64,000 nucleotides of DNA, taken from positions 75,346 to 139,345 of the forward strand of contig NZ_JBHRSK010000018.1 of the NCBI RefSeq assembly GCF_042643245.1, given 5' to 3'. The first letter of the stretch is position 1, and each line of letters opens with the position of its first letter. Shown here piece after piece: positions 1 to 7,503 of this stretch. The position numbers were made by a program, and so were the translations under genes. Source of the stretch: Acidimangrovimonas pyrenivorans (GTDB lineage Bacteria; Pseudomonadota; Alphaproteobacteria; Rhodobacterales; Rhodobacteraceae). The notes beneath the pieces were generated by a model. It did no database searches. It had not been told where the DNA came from and worked only from the letters and a program-made list of their open reading frames with translations.

Positions 1-27
1 TTCGACCATCGGATGCGCGTCCGCCAT
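1..27 (-). CDS. 5' end of a divergent gene, partial at the window edge
   Basis: A minus-strand ATG at 27–25 is followed by open codons to the window edge, giving MADAHPMVE. A purine-rich GAGGGG lies about eight bases upstream of this ATG and could serve as a ribosome binding site. Only nine codons are visible, so neither product nor function can be named. The gene would diverge from the IalB-like gene, sharing the 28–203 intergenic region as promoter space. It could also be chance. Confidence 0.35.
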
Positions 28-203
28 CGTTTTCCCCTCTCACGCATGCGCGATTTTCTGCCCACGGGGCTTTCAAAAATCGGCCATTTCAAGCTATCAA
101 TTGGATATCGAGTTGAAACGGCTCCTGCTACAGGAAAAGGTGCGCAGCATATGCGCCGGGTGGCGGGCATGAGAGGCAAAGGCAACTTAAGACAGTGGGC
201 AAA

Positions 204-740
204 ATGACTTCATGGATGAAGCGCAGCCTGTGCGGCGCGGCGGTGGCACTGGCGGCGACGGGGGCGGTGACGAGCGTTCACGCCCAGGAATCGACGAACC
301 GGGTGGCGACCAAGACCGACTGGAGCGTGTTCACCGAAGGCAATCCCAAGGAATGCTGGGGCGTGTCGGCACCGAAGAAGACGGTGATCACGCAGAACGG
401 CAAGCCGGTGGCGGCGCAACGCGGCGATATCCTGCTGTTCGTCACCTTCCGTCCCGGCCAAGGCGACAAGGGCGAGGTCTCCTTCACCGGCGGCTATCCC
501 TTTGCCAAGGGGTCGACCGTGACGCTGGAGATCGGCGACACGAAGTTCGACATGATCACCGAGGGCGAATGGGCCTGGCCGACCAAACCCGAGGATGACG
601 GCAAGGTCATCGCGGCAATGAAGGCCGGCGCGTCGGCGGTGCTGACCGGGCATTCGAGCCGCGGCAAGACGACCAAGGACACCTTCTCGCTGCTGGGCTT
701 CACCGCGGCGATGGACGACGCAGCCAAACGCTGCAACTGA
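204..740 (+). CDS. Invasion-associated locus B (IalB) family exported protein
   Basis: The protein has 178 residues. It opens with a Sec signal peptide (basic MKRS, then an Ala/Val-rich core, with likely cleavage after VHA at about residue 27). The rest resembles the IalB family: a single small periplasmic beta domain beginning with a TKTDWSVF-type segment and a KECWGVSAP stretch, and a paired Cys near the C-terminus (KRCN). The family is common in alphaproteobacteria; in Bartonella a member affects erythrocyte invasion, but in free-living species its role is unknown. A GTG at 195 is an alternative start; neither start has a clear Shine-Dalgarno sequence. The gene is followed at once by a strong terminator, so it is probably monocistronic. 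Confidence 0.8.
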   Translation: MTSWMKRSLCGAAVALAATGAVTSVHAQESTNRVATKTDWSVFTEGNPKECWGVSAPKKTVITQNGKPVAAQRGDILLFVTFRPGQGDKGEVSFTGGYPFAKGSTVTLEIGDTKFDMITEGEWAWPTKPEDDGKVIAAMKAGASAVLTGHSSRGKTTKDTFSLLGFTAAMDDAAKRCN

Positions 741-763
741 ACCCGCAAAAGGTGCGGTTCTCG

Positions 764-801
764 CGTCCCGCGGCCCCGGGCCCGCGGGGCGTCTTGTTTT
801 T
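764..801 (+). terminator. Rho-independent terminator of the IalB-like gene
   Basis: A 10-bp stem (764–773 with 782–791, one T·G wobble) has an eight-base loop and is followed by TCTTGTTTTT. It lies 24 bases after the IalB-like stop codon. Confidence 0.85.
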
Positions 802-868
802 CGGGGCGCCCGAGGCGGATATTGCGCGCTTGGCAAGACCTGCCGACCGCGGGACATAACGCAACAGA

Positions 869-906
869 GGGCCCCGCCCTCCCCTGCGGGAGGGAGGGCG
901 GGGCCC
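869..906. repeat. GCCCTCCC-type GC hairpin, copy 1
   Basis: A perfect inverted repeat of 15 bp (869–883 with 892–906) has loop CTGCGGGA. No T-run follows on either strand, so it is unlikely to be a simple intrinsic terminator. A second hairpin of the same design (GCCCTCCC, eight-base loop ending GGGA, GGGAGGGC) lies at 12729–12756, and both are followed by GGC..CGGCGG-like sequence. Confidence 0.7.
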
Positions 907-1144
907 GGCGGCGCAGAGCGCCTTGATTCCGGGCCATGGCCTCCCTTGCCGAACGTCTGGCAATGTCTCGCAACCGAACAAGGTGCCCTCAGCGCCCGGC
1001 CTGCGCCCCCCTCGACCGCGCGCCGATCCGCATCGCCCCCTGCCCAGACCGCAACGCCCCTTCTCCACCCTCCCCTGTTCCGTTTGCCTTCCGCATGCCC
1101 TATATGAGACGCTTCCCTGTGCCGGAGACCGCCGGAGAGACCGC

Positions 1145-2323
1145 ATGACCGCCACCGCGCCCATCACCCAGGACGTCGTCACCGTCCCCCGCAAGCTGCC
1201 CGAGAGCGGGCGGCTCAACCTGGTCGGCCTGACCCGGCCGCAGCTGCGCGAGGTGCTGATCGAGGCCGGCACGCCCGAGAAGCAGGCCAAGATGCGGGTC
1301 GGCCAGATCTGGCAGTGGGTCTACCACTGGGGCGTGCGCGACTTCGCCGCCATGACCAACCTGGCCAAGGATTACCGGGCAATGCTGGCCGAACGGTTCG
1401 AGATCGCCCTGCCCGAGCTGGTCAGCCGCCAGGTCAGCGCCGACGGCACCCGCAAGTACCTCGTCCGCATCGCCGGCGGCCACGAGGTCGAAACGGTCTA
1501 CATCCCCGAGGAGGGGCGCGGCACCCTGTGCATCTCGTCCCAGGTCGGCTGCACCCTGACCTGCAGCTTCTGCCATACCGGCACCCAGAAGCTGGTGCGC
1601 AACCTGACGGCGGGCGAGATCGTCGGCCAGGTGATGCTCGCGCGCGACGACCTTGGCGAGTGGCCGCAACAGGGCGAGCCCAAGAACGAGACCCGGTTGG
1701 TCTCGAACGTCGTGCTGATGGGCATGGGCGAGCCGCTCTACAATTTCGACAACGTCCGCGACGCGATGAAGGTGGTGATGGATGGCGAGGGGCTGAGCCT
1801 GTCGCGCCGCCGCATCACGCTGTCGACCTCGGGCGTCGTGCCCGAGATCGCCCGGGCGGCGGAAGAGATCGGCTGCCTGCTGGCGGTCAGCTTCCACGCC
1901 ACCACCGACGAGGTCCGAGACAAGCTGGTGCCGATCAACAAGCGCTGGAACATCGAGACGCTGCTGAACGCGCTGCGCGAATACCCGCGGCTGTCGAATT
2001 CCGAGCGCATCACCTTCGAATACGTCATGCTCAAGGACGTCAACGACAGCGACGAGGATGCCCGCCGGCTGGTCAAGCTGATCCGCGGCATCCCGGCCAA
2101 GATCAACCTGATTCCGTTCAACGAATGGCCCGGCGCCCCCTATCAGCGTTCGGACTGGGAGCGGATCGAGGCCTTCGCCGACATCGTTCACAAGGCCGGT
2201 TACGCCTCGCCGATCCGCACCCCGCGCGGCGAGGACATCATGGCCGCCTGCGGCCAGCTGAAATCGGCGACCGAACGCGCCCGCAAGAGCCGCGCCCAGA
2301 TCGCCGCCGAGGCCGGTCTGTAA
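1145..2323 (+). CDS. rlmN: Dual-specificity RNA methyltransferase RlmN
   Basis: This is a radical-SAM enzyme of 392 residues that methylates C2 of A2503 in 23S rRNA and A37 of some tRNAs, with effects on decoding accuracy. The 4Fe-4S motif CxxxCxxC is at Cys136, Cys140 and Cys143 (GCTLTCSFCHTG). The second methyl-transfer cysteine lies near the C-terminus at about residue 369 (AACGQL). The VVLMGMGEPLYNF and RRITLSTSG segments are typical of RlmN/Cfr, and the length fits RlmN. The reading frame is open further upstream, but ATG 1145 is chosen because it gives the normal family N-terminus. The gene stands alone, converging with the MBL-fold gene across a repeat-bearing gap. Confidence 0.96.
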   Translation: MTATAPITQDVVTVPRKLPESGRLNLVGLTRPQLREVLIEAGTPEKQAKMRVGQIWQWVYHWGVRDFAAMTNLAKDYRAMLAERFEIALPELVSRQVSADGTRKYLVRIAGGHEVETVYIPEEGRGTLCISSQVGCTLTCSFCHTGTQKLVRNLTAGEIVGQVMLARDDLGEWPQQGEPKNETRLVSNVVLMGMGEPLYNFDNVRDAMKVVMDGEGLSLSRRRITLSTSGVVPEIARAAEEIGCLLAVSFHATTDEVRDKLVPINKRWNIETLLNALREYPRLSNSERITFEYVMLKDVNDSDEDARRLVKLIRGIPAKINLIPFNEWPGAPYQRSDWERIEAFADIVHKAGYASPIRTPRGEDIMAACGQLKSATERARKSRAQIAAEAGL

Positions 2324-2625
2324 CGCGGGTGGTTGTCCGTCTGACCTGCTTTGCGGGACGAAGCGGACACAGGAGCTAGGCACAACTCCGCCCGGTACGC
2401 GCGTGAAACGCGCAGGGCGAGCGCCTGCCCGTCCCGGCGGGCTGGCGCTTTGGCCACCCGCGCGAAACGCTCGAACTCAGGAGGGGTATGGCTGCCATAA
2501 AGCGCACCGTTCAACTGGTGCGAGCGCCATCCTACGGGCAGACGCTCGCCCTGCTCACGTTGTGCCGGACGGTCAATTCACAAAGGCGGCCAGGCACCAG
2601 CAATCCACCACAACCCTCCCCCCGC
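2324..2625. other. Convergent intergenic region rlmN / MBL-fold gene
   Basis: The gap of 302 bp is mainly the repeat described at 2386–2568. No oligo-T terminator is evident for either convergent gene. An open frame from ATG 2488 with a good ribosome binding site runs antisense into the MBL-fold gene and is not called as a gene. Confidence 0.6.
2386..2568 (+). repeat. Long dispersed repeat, copy 1 (forward)
   Basis: This stretch closely matches, in opposite orientation, 53731–53919. Conserved parts, in order, are: a palindrome GCGCGT-GAA-ACGCGC (2399–2413); a hairpin AGCGCC-T-GCCCG / CGGGC-T-GGCGCT (2420–2449); the block CTTTGG..ACCCGCGCG.AACGCTCG; a Shine-Dalgarno-like AGGAGGGG followed by TGGCT.CCAT.AAGCGC; and a terminal GCTCGCCCTG segment that pairs with CAGGGCGAGCGC near the start. 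It fills most of the gap between rlmN and the MBL-fold gene. Confidence 0.75.
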
Positions 2626-3549
2626 TCACTCCCATTCCATCTGCTCGAACACCGCCTGCGCGTTGCGCTTGGCGAGGGCGTCGAACTGGTCGAGGTGGCT
2701 GTAGGCGGACTGGTCGACGTCGACCGCGCCGATGATGTCGCCGCCGGCATCGATATGGGCCCGCATCTTCTCGCGCAGGTTCGCCAGGTAGTCGCGGGTA
2801 TCGGCCCGCGCCGTCGCCAGGTCGGTCGCCGGGCCGTGGCCGGGCACCAGATGGGCCGGGTTCAGCGCCGCGACGGCATCGAAAGCGTCGAGCCAGCCGG
2901 CGCTGTCGGAGAAATCCATCACGCCCAGGATGCGGTGGACGAAGACGATATCGCCGGTGAACACCACCCGTTCCTTGGGCAGCCAGACGAAGCTGTCGCC
3001 CGGCGTATGGGCCGGGGCGGGATGGCGGATCTCGATCTCCCGGCCGCCGAGCGTCAGCGTGTAGCTGTCGTCGAAGGTGACATCGGCATAGGTCGGATCG
3101 GTGCCCTTCAGCCCGTCGCCGATCAGCTGCGCCAGCATAGTCAGCTGCATCGAACCGCGTTCCTTCTGGTCGGCCACCGCATCGGCCGAGGCGATGATCG
3201 TCGCCCCCTGCGCCTTCCAGTAGCCGTTGCCGAGCCAGCGGTGATCCTGCCCGCCGGTGTCGATGACGTATTTCACCGGCTGGTCGGTCAGCCCCCTGAC
3301 CACCTCGGCCAAGGCCTTCGCCCCGGCGTAGCTGCCGCCGGGATCGACCAGCACGGCGCCGTCGGAAGTCTCGATCAGTCCGAAGGTGGCGTTGTTGCCC
3401 AGGTTCTGCGCGTCGCGCTGGACCATCGGCCCCTCGATCGCCCAGACGCCCGGCGCCACCTGCTGCGGCACCAGCCCCTCGGCCGCCACCGCCGCTGCCG
3501 CCGCCAGAGGCAGCAGGAGCGCCGCCAGGATCAGGAACAGTCTCTTCAT
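2626..3549 (-). CDS. Exported MBL-fold protein with a degenerate metal site
   Basis: This is a secreted or periplasmic protein of 307 residues with a clear signal peptide (MKRLFLILAALLLPL, Ala-rich region, cleavage near VAAEG). The metallo-beta-lactamase fold is recognisable from GAVLVDPGGSYAG, PAHTPGDSFV (later His ligand), VFTGDIVF (Asp ligand) and PGHGPAT. The usual HxHxDH motif is replaced by TGGQDH, so two site-1 histidines are missing while the DH pair remains. Paracoccus SoxH-like and quinoprotein-relay hydrolases are the nearest relatives I know; the substrate is unknown. ATG 3549 has GAGGGG five bases upstream; ATG 3567 is possible but overlaps the upstream gene. It is probably cotranscribed with the His/Met-rich gene. 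Confidence 0.8.
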   Translation of the reverse strand: MKRLFLILAALLLPLAAAAAVAAEGLVPQQVAPGVWAIEGPMVQRDAQNLGNNATFGLIETSDGAVLVDPGGSYAGAKALAEVVRGLTDQPVKYVIDTGGQDHRWLGNGYWKAQGATIIASADAVADQKERGSMQLTMLAQLIGDGLKGTDPTYADVTFDDSYTLTLGGREIEIRHPAPAHTPGDSFVWLPKERVVFTGDIVFVHRILGVMDFSDSAGWLDAFDAVAALNPAHLVPGHGPATDLATARADTRDYLANLREKMRAHIDAGGDIIGAVDVDQSAYSHLDQFDALAKRNAQAVFEQMEWE

Positions 3550-3556
3550 TCGCCCC

Positions 3557-4183
3557 TCAATTGCCATGCGGGTTGCGGCCGGTCGCCAGCGCCAGGTGAT
3601 GGGCCTGGTGATGCATCCCCACGGTCATCAGCCCGATATAGCCCAGCCCGCGGATCACCTGCGCGGCATCGCCCGCGCCGGTCGCCGTCAGCACCGCGCC
3701 ACCGTCGCGCTTCTCGGCCACCAGATGCCAGCCGCGCACCCCGTCCATCACCCCGGCATGGGCCAGCGTCATCCGCTGGATCGAGCCGGCCACCGCCGGG
3801 TCGTCCGAGGTTACGGTGAAGCGCACACCGCCGTCGATGGGCTGCGCCGCGACACGGGCGCGCATGGTGACGTTGTCCATGTCGATCAGGTGCTGGCGCA
3901 GCGCCTCGATATTCACCCGGCTCCAGTCGGTCTCCGGATCGGCCAGCAGCACGCCCACGATCTCCTGGATCGCGGCGAAGGCCGCCTGCCCGCCCTGGGT
4001 CACGCCCGGCGGCATGCGGTCCATCGTTCCGGCCATGCTGCCGGAATGGGTCATCGTCATGCCCTGGGCCATGTGCTGGCCATGCTGCATCATGGCGTGG
4101 CCCCCCGTCGTCTGGGCCTGGTCCGCCAGCGCGGGCCCGGCAAGGCCGAGGCAGAGGACGGCGATCGCGGCTGTTTTCTTCAT
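3557..4183 (-). CDS. His/Met-rich periplasmic protein, possible metal binder
   Basis: The protein has 208 residues. Its signal peptide is clear (MKKTAAIAVLCLGLAGPALA, cut after ALA). The mature N-terminus is rich in His and Met (HAMMQHGQHMAQGMTMTHSG), and the C-terminus carries MHHQAHHLALATG, which suggests copper or another soft metal, though this is inference. The middle (about residues 65–190) is an unrecognised domain. A GGAGG lies about five bases before ATG 4183. The MBL-fold gene follows after seven bases, so the two likely form an operon. A Crp/Fnr-type dyad at 4238–4251 lies about 61 bases upstream of the start codon, suggesting control by the divergent regulator. Confidence 0.7.
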   Translation of the reverse strand: MKKTAAIAVLCLGLAGPALADQAQTTGGHAMMQHGQHMAQGMTMTHSGSMAGTMDRMPPGVTQGGQAAFAAIQEIVGVLLADPETDWSRVNIEALRQHLIDMDNVTMRARVAAQPIDGGVRFTVTSDDPAVAGSIQRMTLAHAGVMDGVRGWHLVAEKRDGGAVLTATGAGDAAQVIRGLGYIGLMTVGMHHQAHHLALATGRNPHGN

Positions 4184-4237
4184 CGGTTCCTCCCGGTCTG
4201 TCCTCCTGCCCTGTGGCATGATCGCGCCCGGGCTCAT

Positions 4238-4251
4238 ATGATCGTGATCAT
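4238..4251. promoter_or_regulatory. FNR-like dyad ATGATC-GT-GATCAT between divergent genes
   Basis: This perfect 14-base dyad contains TGAT-N4-ATCA, the core of the FNR/DNR consensus TTGAT-N4-ATCAA. It overlaps the start region of the Crp/Fnr-type gene and its centre lies 61–62 bases upstream of the ATG of the divergent periplasmic-protein gene. Activation of that operon and self-repression of the regulator are plausible inferences. I see no convincing -10 element. Confidence 0.5.
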
Positions 4252-4786
4252 GTCCGATCCCTTCGACACCCTGTTCCACGCCGCCGACCCCCGCAACTGC
4301 GCCCCGGGCGAACTGCTGTTCCACACCGGCGATCCGGTGACCCGCGTCTACCGGGTGCGGTCGGGTCGCGTCGCGCTGCGGCGGAACACCCCGGACGGCA
4401 CCGAGCTGACGCTGCAGATCGCCGGGCCGGGAGAGGTTGCCGCCGAAGCCTCGGCCTACTCCGAGGCCTACCATTGCGACGCCGTCGCGCTGGAGCCGAG
4501 CGTGGTCGAGTGCCTGCCGCGCGACACCCTCCGCGCCGCCCTGCGTGAGAGCCCCGAACTGGCCGAGGCCTGGGCAAGACGGCTGACCCGCGCGGTGCAG
4601 GCGGCGCGGATGCGGGCCGAGATCCGCAGCCTGCGCACCGTCGCCGAGCGGCTTGACGTCTGGCTGGCCACGCGCGGCGCCCTGCCCGACAAGGGCCGCT
4701 GGCAGGAACTGGCGACGGAGCTCGGCGTCACGCGCGAGGCGCTGTATCGCGAGTTGGCGCGGCGGCGGGGCGGGCCGGCGGGATGA
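4250..4786 (+). CDS. Crp/Fnr-family transcriptional regulator
   Basis: This is a cytoplasmic regulator of about 178 residues, shorter than typical Crp or Fnr (about 210–250). The N-terminal half is a cyclic-nucleotide-binding-like beta barrel (GELLFHTGDPVTRVYRVRSG, then IAGPGEVAAEAS). The C-terminus is a winged helix with ELATELGVTREALYRELAR as helix-turn-helix. The N-terminal cysteine cluster of oxygen-sensing FNR is absent; the three cysteines present are scattered. ATG 4238 is an alternative start; neither start has a Shine-Dalgarno sequence, and both lie inside or beside the 4238–4251 dyad. It is divergent from the His/Met-rich protein and MBL-fold genes, its likely targets. The signal it senses is unknown. 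Confidence 0.8.
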   Translation: MSDPFDTLFHAADPRNCAPGELLFHTGDPVTRVYRVRSGRVALRRNTPDGTELTLQIAGPGEVAAEASAYSEAYHCDAVALEPSVVECLPRDTLRAALRESPELAEAWARRLTRAVQAARMRAEIRSLRTVAERLDVWLATRGALPDKGRWQELATELGVTREALYRELARRRGGPAG

Positions 4787-4893
4787 CCGATGCAACAGGG
4801 CACGGCGAAGTGGCGCGCGGCGCGAGATAAGGCGTGAAACGCGACGCCATGACGGCTAAGCGGGACGCGGGACAAGTGTGGAGGACGGCAGGC

Positions 4894-5889
4894 ATGGGCC
4901 AGAGCGACAAGGTTTATCTCGTCACCGGGGCCGGCGGTTTCATCGGCTCGAACGCGGCACTGTCGCTGGCGGCGGACGCTCACCGGGTGGTGCTGTGCGA
5001 CGATTTCGGCCATGACGCGCGCTGGCTCAACGTCCGCGACGGCAGCTTCGAGGATATCGTCACCATCGCCGACCTGCCCGGCTGGGCCGCACGCAACGGC
5101 GAGCGGCTGGCCGGCGTCGTCCATATGGGCGCGATCTCGGCCACGACCGAGAGCGATGTCGACCTGATCGTCGCCCGCAACATCCGCTGCACGCTCGACC
5201 TGTGGCAGGTCTGCGCCCGCCACGACGTGCCCTTCGTCTACGCCTCCTCGGCCGCGACCTATGGCGACGGCTCCGCGGGCTTCGACGATGTCTCGACCGA
5301 GGCGGCGCTGGCCCGGCTCAAGCCGCTGAACGCCTATGGCTGGAGCAAGCATTTCACCGACCGCCGCCTGCTGCGCGACGTCGCCGAAGGCCGGCCGGCG
5401 CCCTCGGTCTGGGCCGGGCTCAAGTTCTTCAACGTCTACGGCCCGCGCGAGAGCCACAAGGGCTCGATGCGGTCGGTGATCCACCAGATCTGGCCCAGGG
5501 CGGCGCGGGGCGAGGCGGTGCAGCTGTTCAAGTCGGACCACCCGGATTACGCCGATGGCGGCCAATTGCGCGACTTCATCCATGTCGACGATTGCGTCAC
5601 CTTCATCCGCCGGGCGCTGGCGCAGGACAGCCTGGGCGGCCTCTTCAACGTCGGCACCGGCCAGGCACGCAGCTTCAAGGCGCTGGCCAAGGCGACCTTC
5701 GCCGCCGTCGGCCAAGAGCCGAAGATCGACTATATCGACATGCCCGAAACCCTGCGCGGCAAGTACCAGTATTTCACCGAGGCCAGGACCGAGCGTGGCA
5801 AGGCGCTGGGGCTGGCGCCCAACTACCGCTCGCTCGAGGACGGGGTGAAGGACTACGTCGACTGGCTGCGGGCCAATCCCGAGTTCTGA
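4894..5889 (+). CDS. hldD: ADP-L-glycero-D-manno-heptose 6-epimerase
   Basis: This NAD(P)-dependent short-chain epimerase has 331 residues and makes ADP-L-glycero-D-manno-heptose for the LPS inner core. The Rossmann motif is VTGAGGFIGSN at about residues 9–19. The catalytic Tyr and Lys are in AYGWSKH, with the preceding SSAATYGDG serine region, and FFNVYGPRE and LRDFIHVDDC match HldD. A GGAGG lies about ten bases upstream. Its stop codon directly abuts the stop of convergent gmhB, so the two transcripts meet with no spacer. Together with gmhB and hldE it covers most of the ADP-heptose pathway. Confidence 0.9.
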   Translation: MGQSDKVYLVTGAGGFIGSNAALSLAADAHRVVLCDDFGHDARWLNVRDGSFEDIVTIADLPGWAARNGERLAGVVHMGAISATTESDVDLIVARNIRCTLDLWQVCARHDVPFVYASSAATYGDGSAGFDDVSTEAALARLKPLNAYGWSKHFTDRRLLRDVAEGRPAPSVWAGLKFFNVYGPRESHKGSMRSVIHQIWPRAARGEAVQLFKSDHPDYADGGQLRDFIHVDDCVTFIRRALAQDSLGGLFNVGTGQARSFKALAKATFAAVGQEPKIDYIDMPETLRGKYQYFTEARTERGKALGLAPNYRSLEDGVKDYVDWLRANPEF

Positions 5890-6402
5890 TCAGGTGAGTT
5901 CCGGCAATACCCGCGCGCGGGCGAAATCCCAGACGTTGACACCCTTGAACAGGAAGCCACGCGCGCCGGCAACCTGGGCGGCGATGATGTCGCGCTCGCC
6001 GTCGCCGATCAGGATCGAGGCGGCGAGGTCGAGCCCCATCTCCCGCGCCGCCCGCAGCAGCATCCCCGGCTTGGGCTTGCGGTCGGGGCTGTTGCGGTCG
6101 TAGGCGGCAACGGGGGCGCCCTTGAGGTAGGGACAGAAATAGACCGCGTCGAGCCGGGCGCCCTGCTGCGCCAGATCGGCCTGCAGGGCCGCGTGCAGGG
6201 CGTGCATCTGCTCCTCGCTGTAGTAGCCGCGGGCGATCCCGGACTGGTTGGTGACGACCACCACGGGCCAGTCCAAGCCGTTGAAATGGCGGATCAACTC
6301 GACGATGCCGGGGACGTATTCGAAATCCTCCCAGCGATGGACATAGCCGTGGTCGACATTGATCACGCCGTCGCGGTCGAGGAACAGGGCCGGACGGGTC
6401 AT
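5890..6402 (-). CDS. gmhB: D-glycero-D-manno-heptose-1,7-bisphosphate 7-phosphatase
   Basis: This HAD-superfamily phosphatase of 170 residues removes the 7-phosphate in ADP-heptose synthesis. Motif I is FLDRDGVIN (nucleophile and acid/base Asp). VVTNQSGIARGYY, RKPKPGM and IGDGERDI supply motifs II–IV. The zinc loop of E. coli GmhB (CPHxP…CxC) is largely lost: only the first Cys is present (FCPYLKGAP), with Tyr in place of His and no CxC. Its start overlaps the stop of the upstream glycosyltransferase gene by ATGA, implying translational coupling. Confidence 0.87.
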   Translation of the reverse strand: MTRPALFLDRDGVINVDHGYVHRWEDFEYVPGIVELIRHFNGLDWPVVVVTNQSGIARGYYSEEQMHALHAALQADLAQQGARLDAVYFCPYLKGAPVAAYDRNSPDRKPKPGMLLRAAREMGLDLAASILIGDGERDIIAAQVAGARGFLFKGVNVWDFARARVLPELT

Positions 6403-7502
6403 GCGCGCTCCTTCGGGTCGGCCAGCAGCGCCAGCGCCCGCTCCAGCACCGCCTCGGGCGTCAGCGTCGCCATGATCTCCATTTCCTGCGGATGGCTCTC
6501 GAAGCCGTAGGAGATGTAGCCGCCGGCCGGGTGCGGTGCGTCCATGCCGGTGGCGCGCGGCGAGACCGAGCCCCAGCGCGCCGCCCGGGTCGGGCCGTGC
6601 AGCCCGATCGAGCAGCCCTGCACCGCCGCCGACAGGTGCAGCACGCCGGTATCGACCGTCACCAGCAGCGGCACCGCCGCCAGCATCTCGGCCAGCCCGG
6701 CCAGCGAGACCTTGCCGCAGAGCGACACCGCCGCGGCCGGATCGTCCAGCCGCTCCATCACCCGTTGCACCGCCGGCTCGTCATTCGGCACGCCGGTGAA
6801 GCCGACGGTATAGCCCGCCGCCGCCAGCCCGTTGGCCAGCCTTACCCAGTGATCGTCGGGCCAGGCCTTGGCCGCCGCCCGGGCGCCGCCGGCCGAGACA
6901 TGGCACAGGACCAGCCGGTCGAGCGGCCAGTCGGCCGGCAGTTGCGCCGGGTCGCGCTTGATCGCCATGCCGGTCTCGCCGCCGGTGCCCAGCGCCTTGG
7001 CCAGCGCGTCGAGATTCTCGATCTCGTGCCGCCGGGCGCTGTGCGGCACGGCAAGGTCGAACAGCTTGCCCCGGGCGCTGCCGGCCGGGTTGAAGCCGGC
7101 GCTCCACGGCGCCGAAAGCCGGGCGCACAACGCGGTGGAATAGGGCCAGGGCGTCAGGTCGACGATCATGTCGGCCTTCAGCGCCCGCAGCGCCGCCACC
7201 GCCTTGGCCGGGTTGGCGAAGCCGATCTGAACCGGCTCGACCGGCGTCGCCAGCATCTTGACGGCGGCCCCGTTCGACGGGCCGTGGCAGACGATCAGCC
7301 GGGCCTTCGGGAATTTCTCGTGCAGGGCAGCAATGCAGCCCGAGCCGATCAGCGTGTCGCCGATGGCGGTGGGCTGGATCAGGGCGATGCGGTGCGGATC
7401 GCCGGGCATCGGCCGGGAGCGGCGGACCAGCCCGGCGGCGCGGGCGATGACGCTGCCGATGGACTGGTCGAGCGTGCGGGTCAGATCGCTGGACCGCGCC
7501 AT
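6399..7502 (-). CDS. Glycosyltransferase family 9, heptosyltransferase-like
   Basis: This cytoplasmic or membrane-peripheral enzyme of 367 residues probably transfers ADP-heptose to the LPS core. The N-terminal domain has ALIQPTAIGDTLIGSG, the usual GT9 opening. The C-terminal domain has VDTGVLHLSAAV and GLHGPTRAARWG, matching the donor-binding end of RfaC/RfaF/WaaQ proteins. ATG 7502 follows the hldE stop with one base between (TGAGATG), and its own end overlaps gmhB by four bases. Which heptosyltransferase (I, II or III) it is cannot be decided here. Confidence 0.83.
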   Translation of the reverse strand: MARSSDLTRTLDQSIGSVIARAAGLVRRSRPMPGDPHRIALIQPTAIGDTLIGSGCIAALHEKFPKARLIVCHGPSNGAAVKMLATPVEPVQIGFANPAKAVAALRALKADMIVDLTPWPYSTALCARLSAPWSAGFNPAGSARGKLFDLAVPHSARRHEIENLDALAKALGTGGETGMAIKRDPAQLPADWPLDRLVLCHVSAGGARAAAKAWPDDHWVRLANGLAAAGYTVGFTGVPNDEPAVQRVMERLDDPAAAVSLCGKVSLAGLAEMLAAVPLLVTVDTGVLHLSAAVQGCSIGLHGPTRAARWGSVSPRATGMDAPHPAGGYISYGFESHPQEMEIMATLTPEAVLERALALLADPKERA

Positions 7503-7503
7503 C

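Larger units (their letters stand above)
741..1144. other. Intergenic region between the IalB-like gene and rlmN
   Basis: This 404-bp gap holds the terminator at 764–801, a perfect 15-bp GC hairpin at 869–906, and the rlmN promoter region. A -10-like TATATG at 1101–1106 lies 39 bases before the rlmN start; a matching -35 is poor. I see no convincing gene here. Confidence 0.6.

Noticed and set aside
13..207. Short open frame before the IalB-like gene
   Set aside because: It has no ribosome binding site, no recognisable product and overlaps the likely divergent promoter region.
2488..2568. Tiny gene starting with ATG after AGGAGGGG inside the long repeat
   Set aside because: The two copies keep some amino-acid identity, but in copy 1 the frame has no nearby stop and runs antisense through the MBL-fold gene, and the start is not ATG in copy 2. 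A structured element explains the conservation better.
4834..4893. Earlier ATG for hldD at 4834
   Set aside because: It adds 20 basic residues before the Rossmann motif, which is not usual for HldD; ATG 4894 has a better-placed GGAGG.
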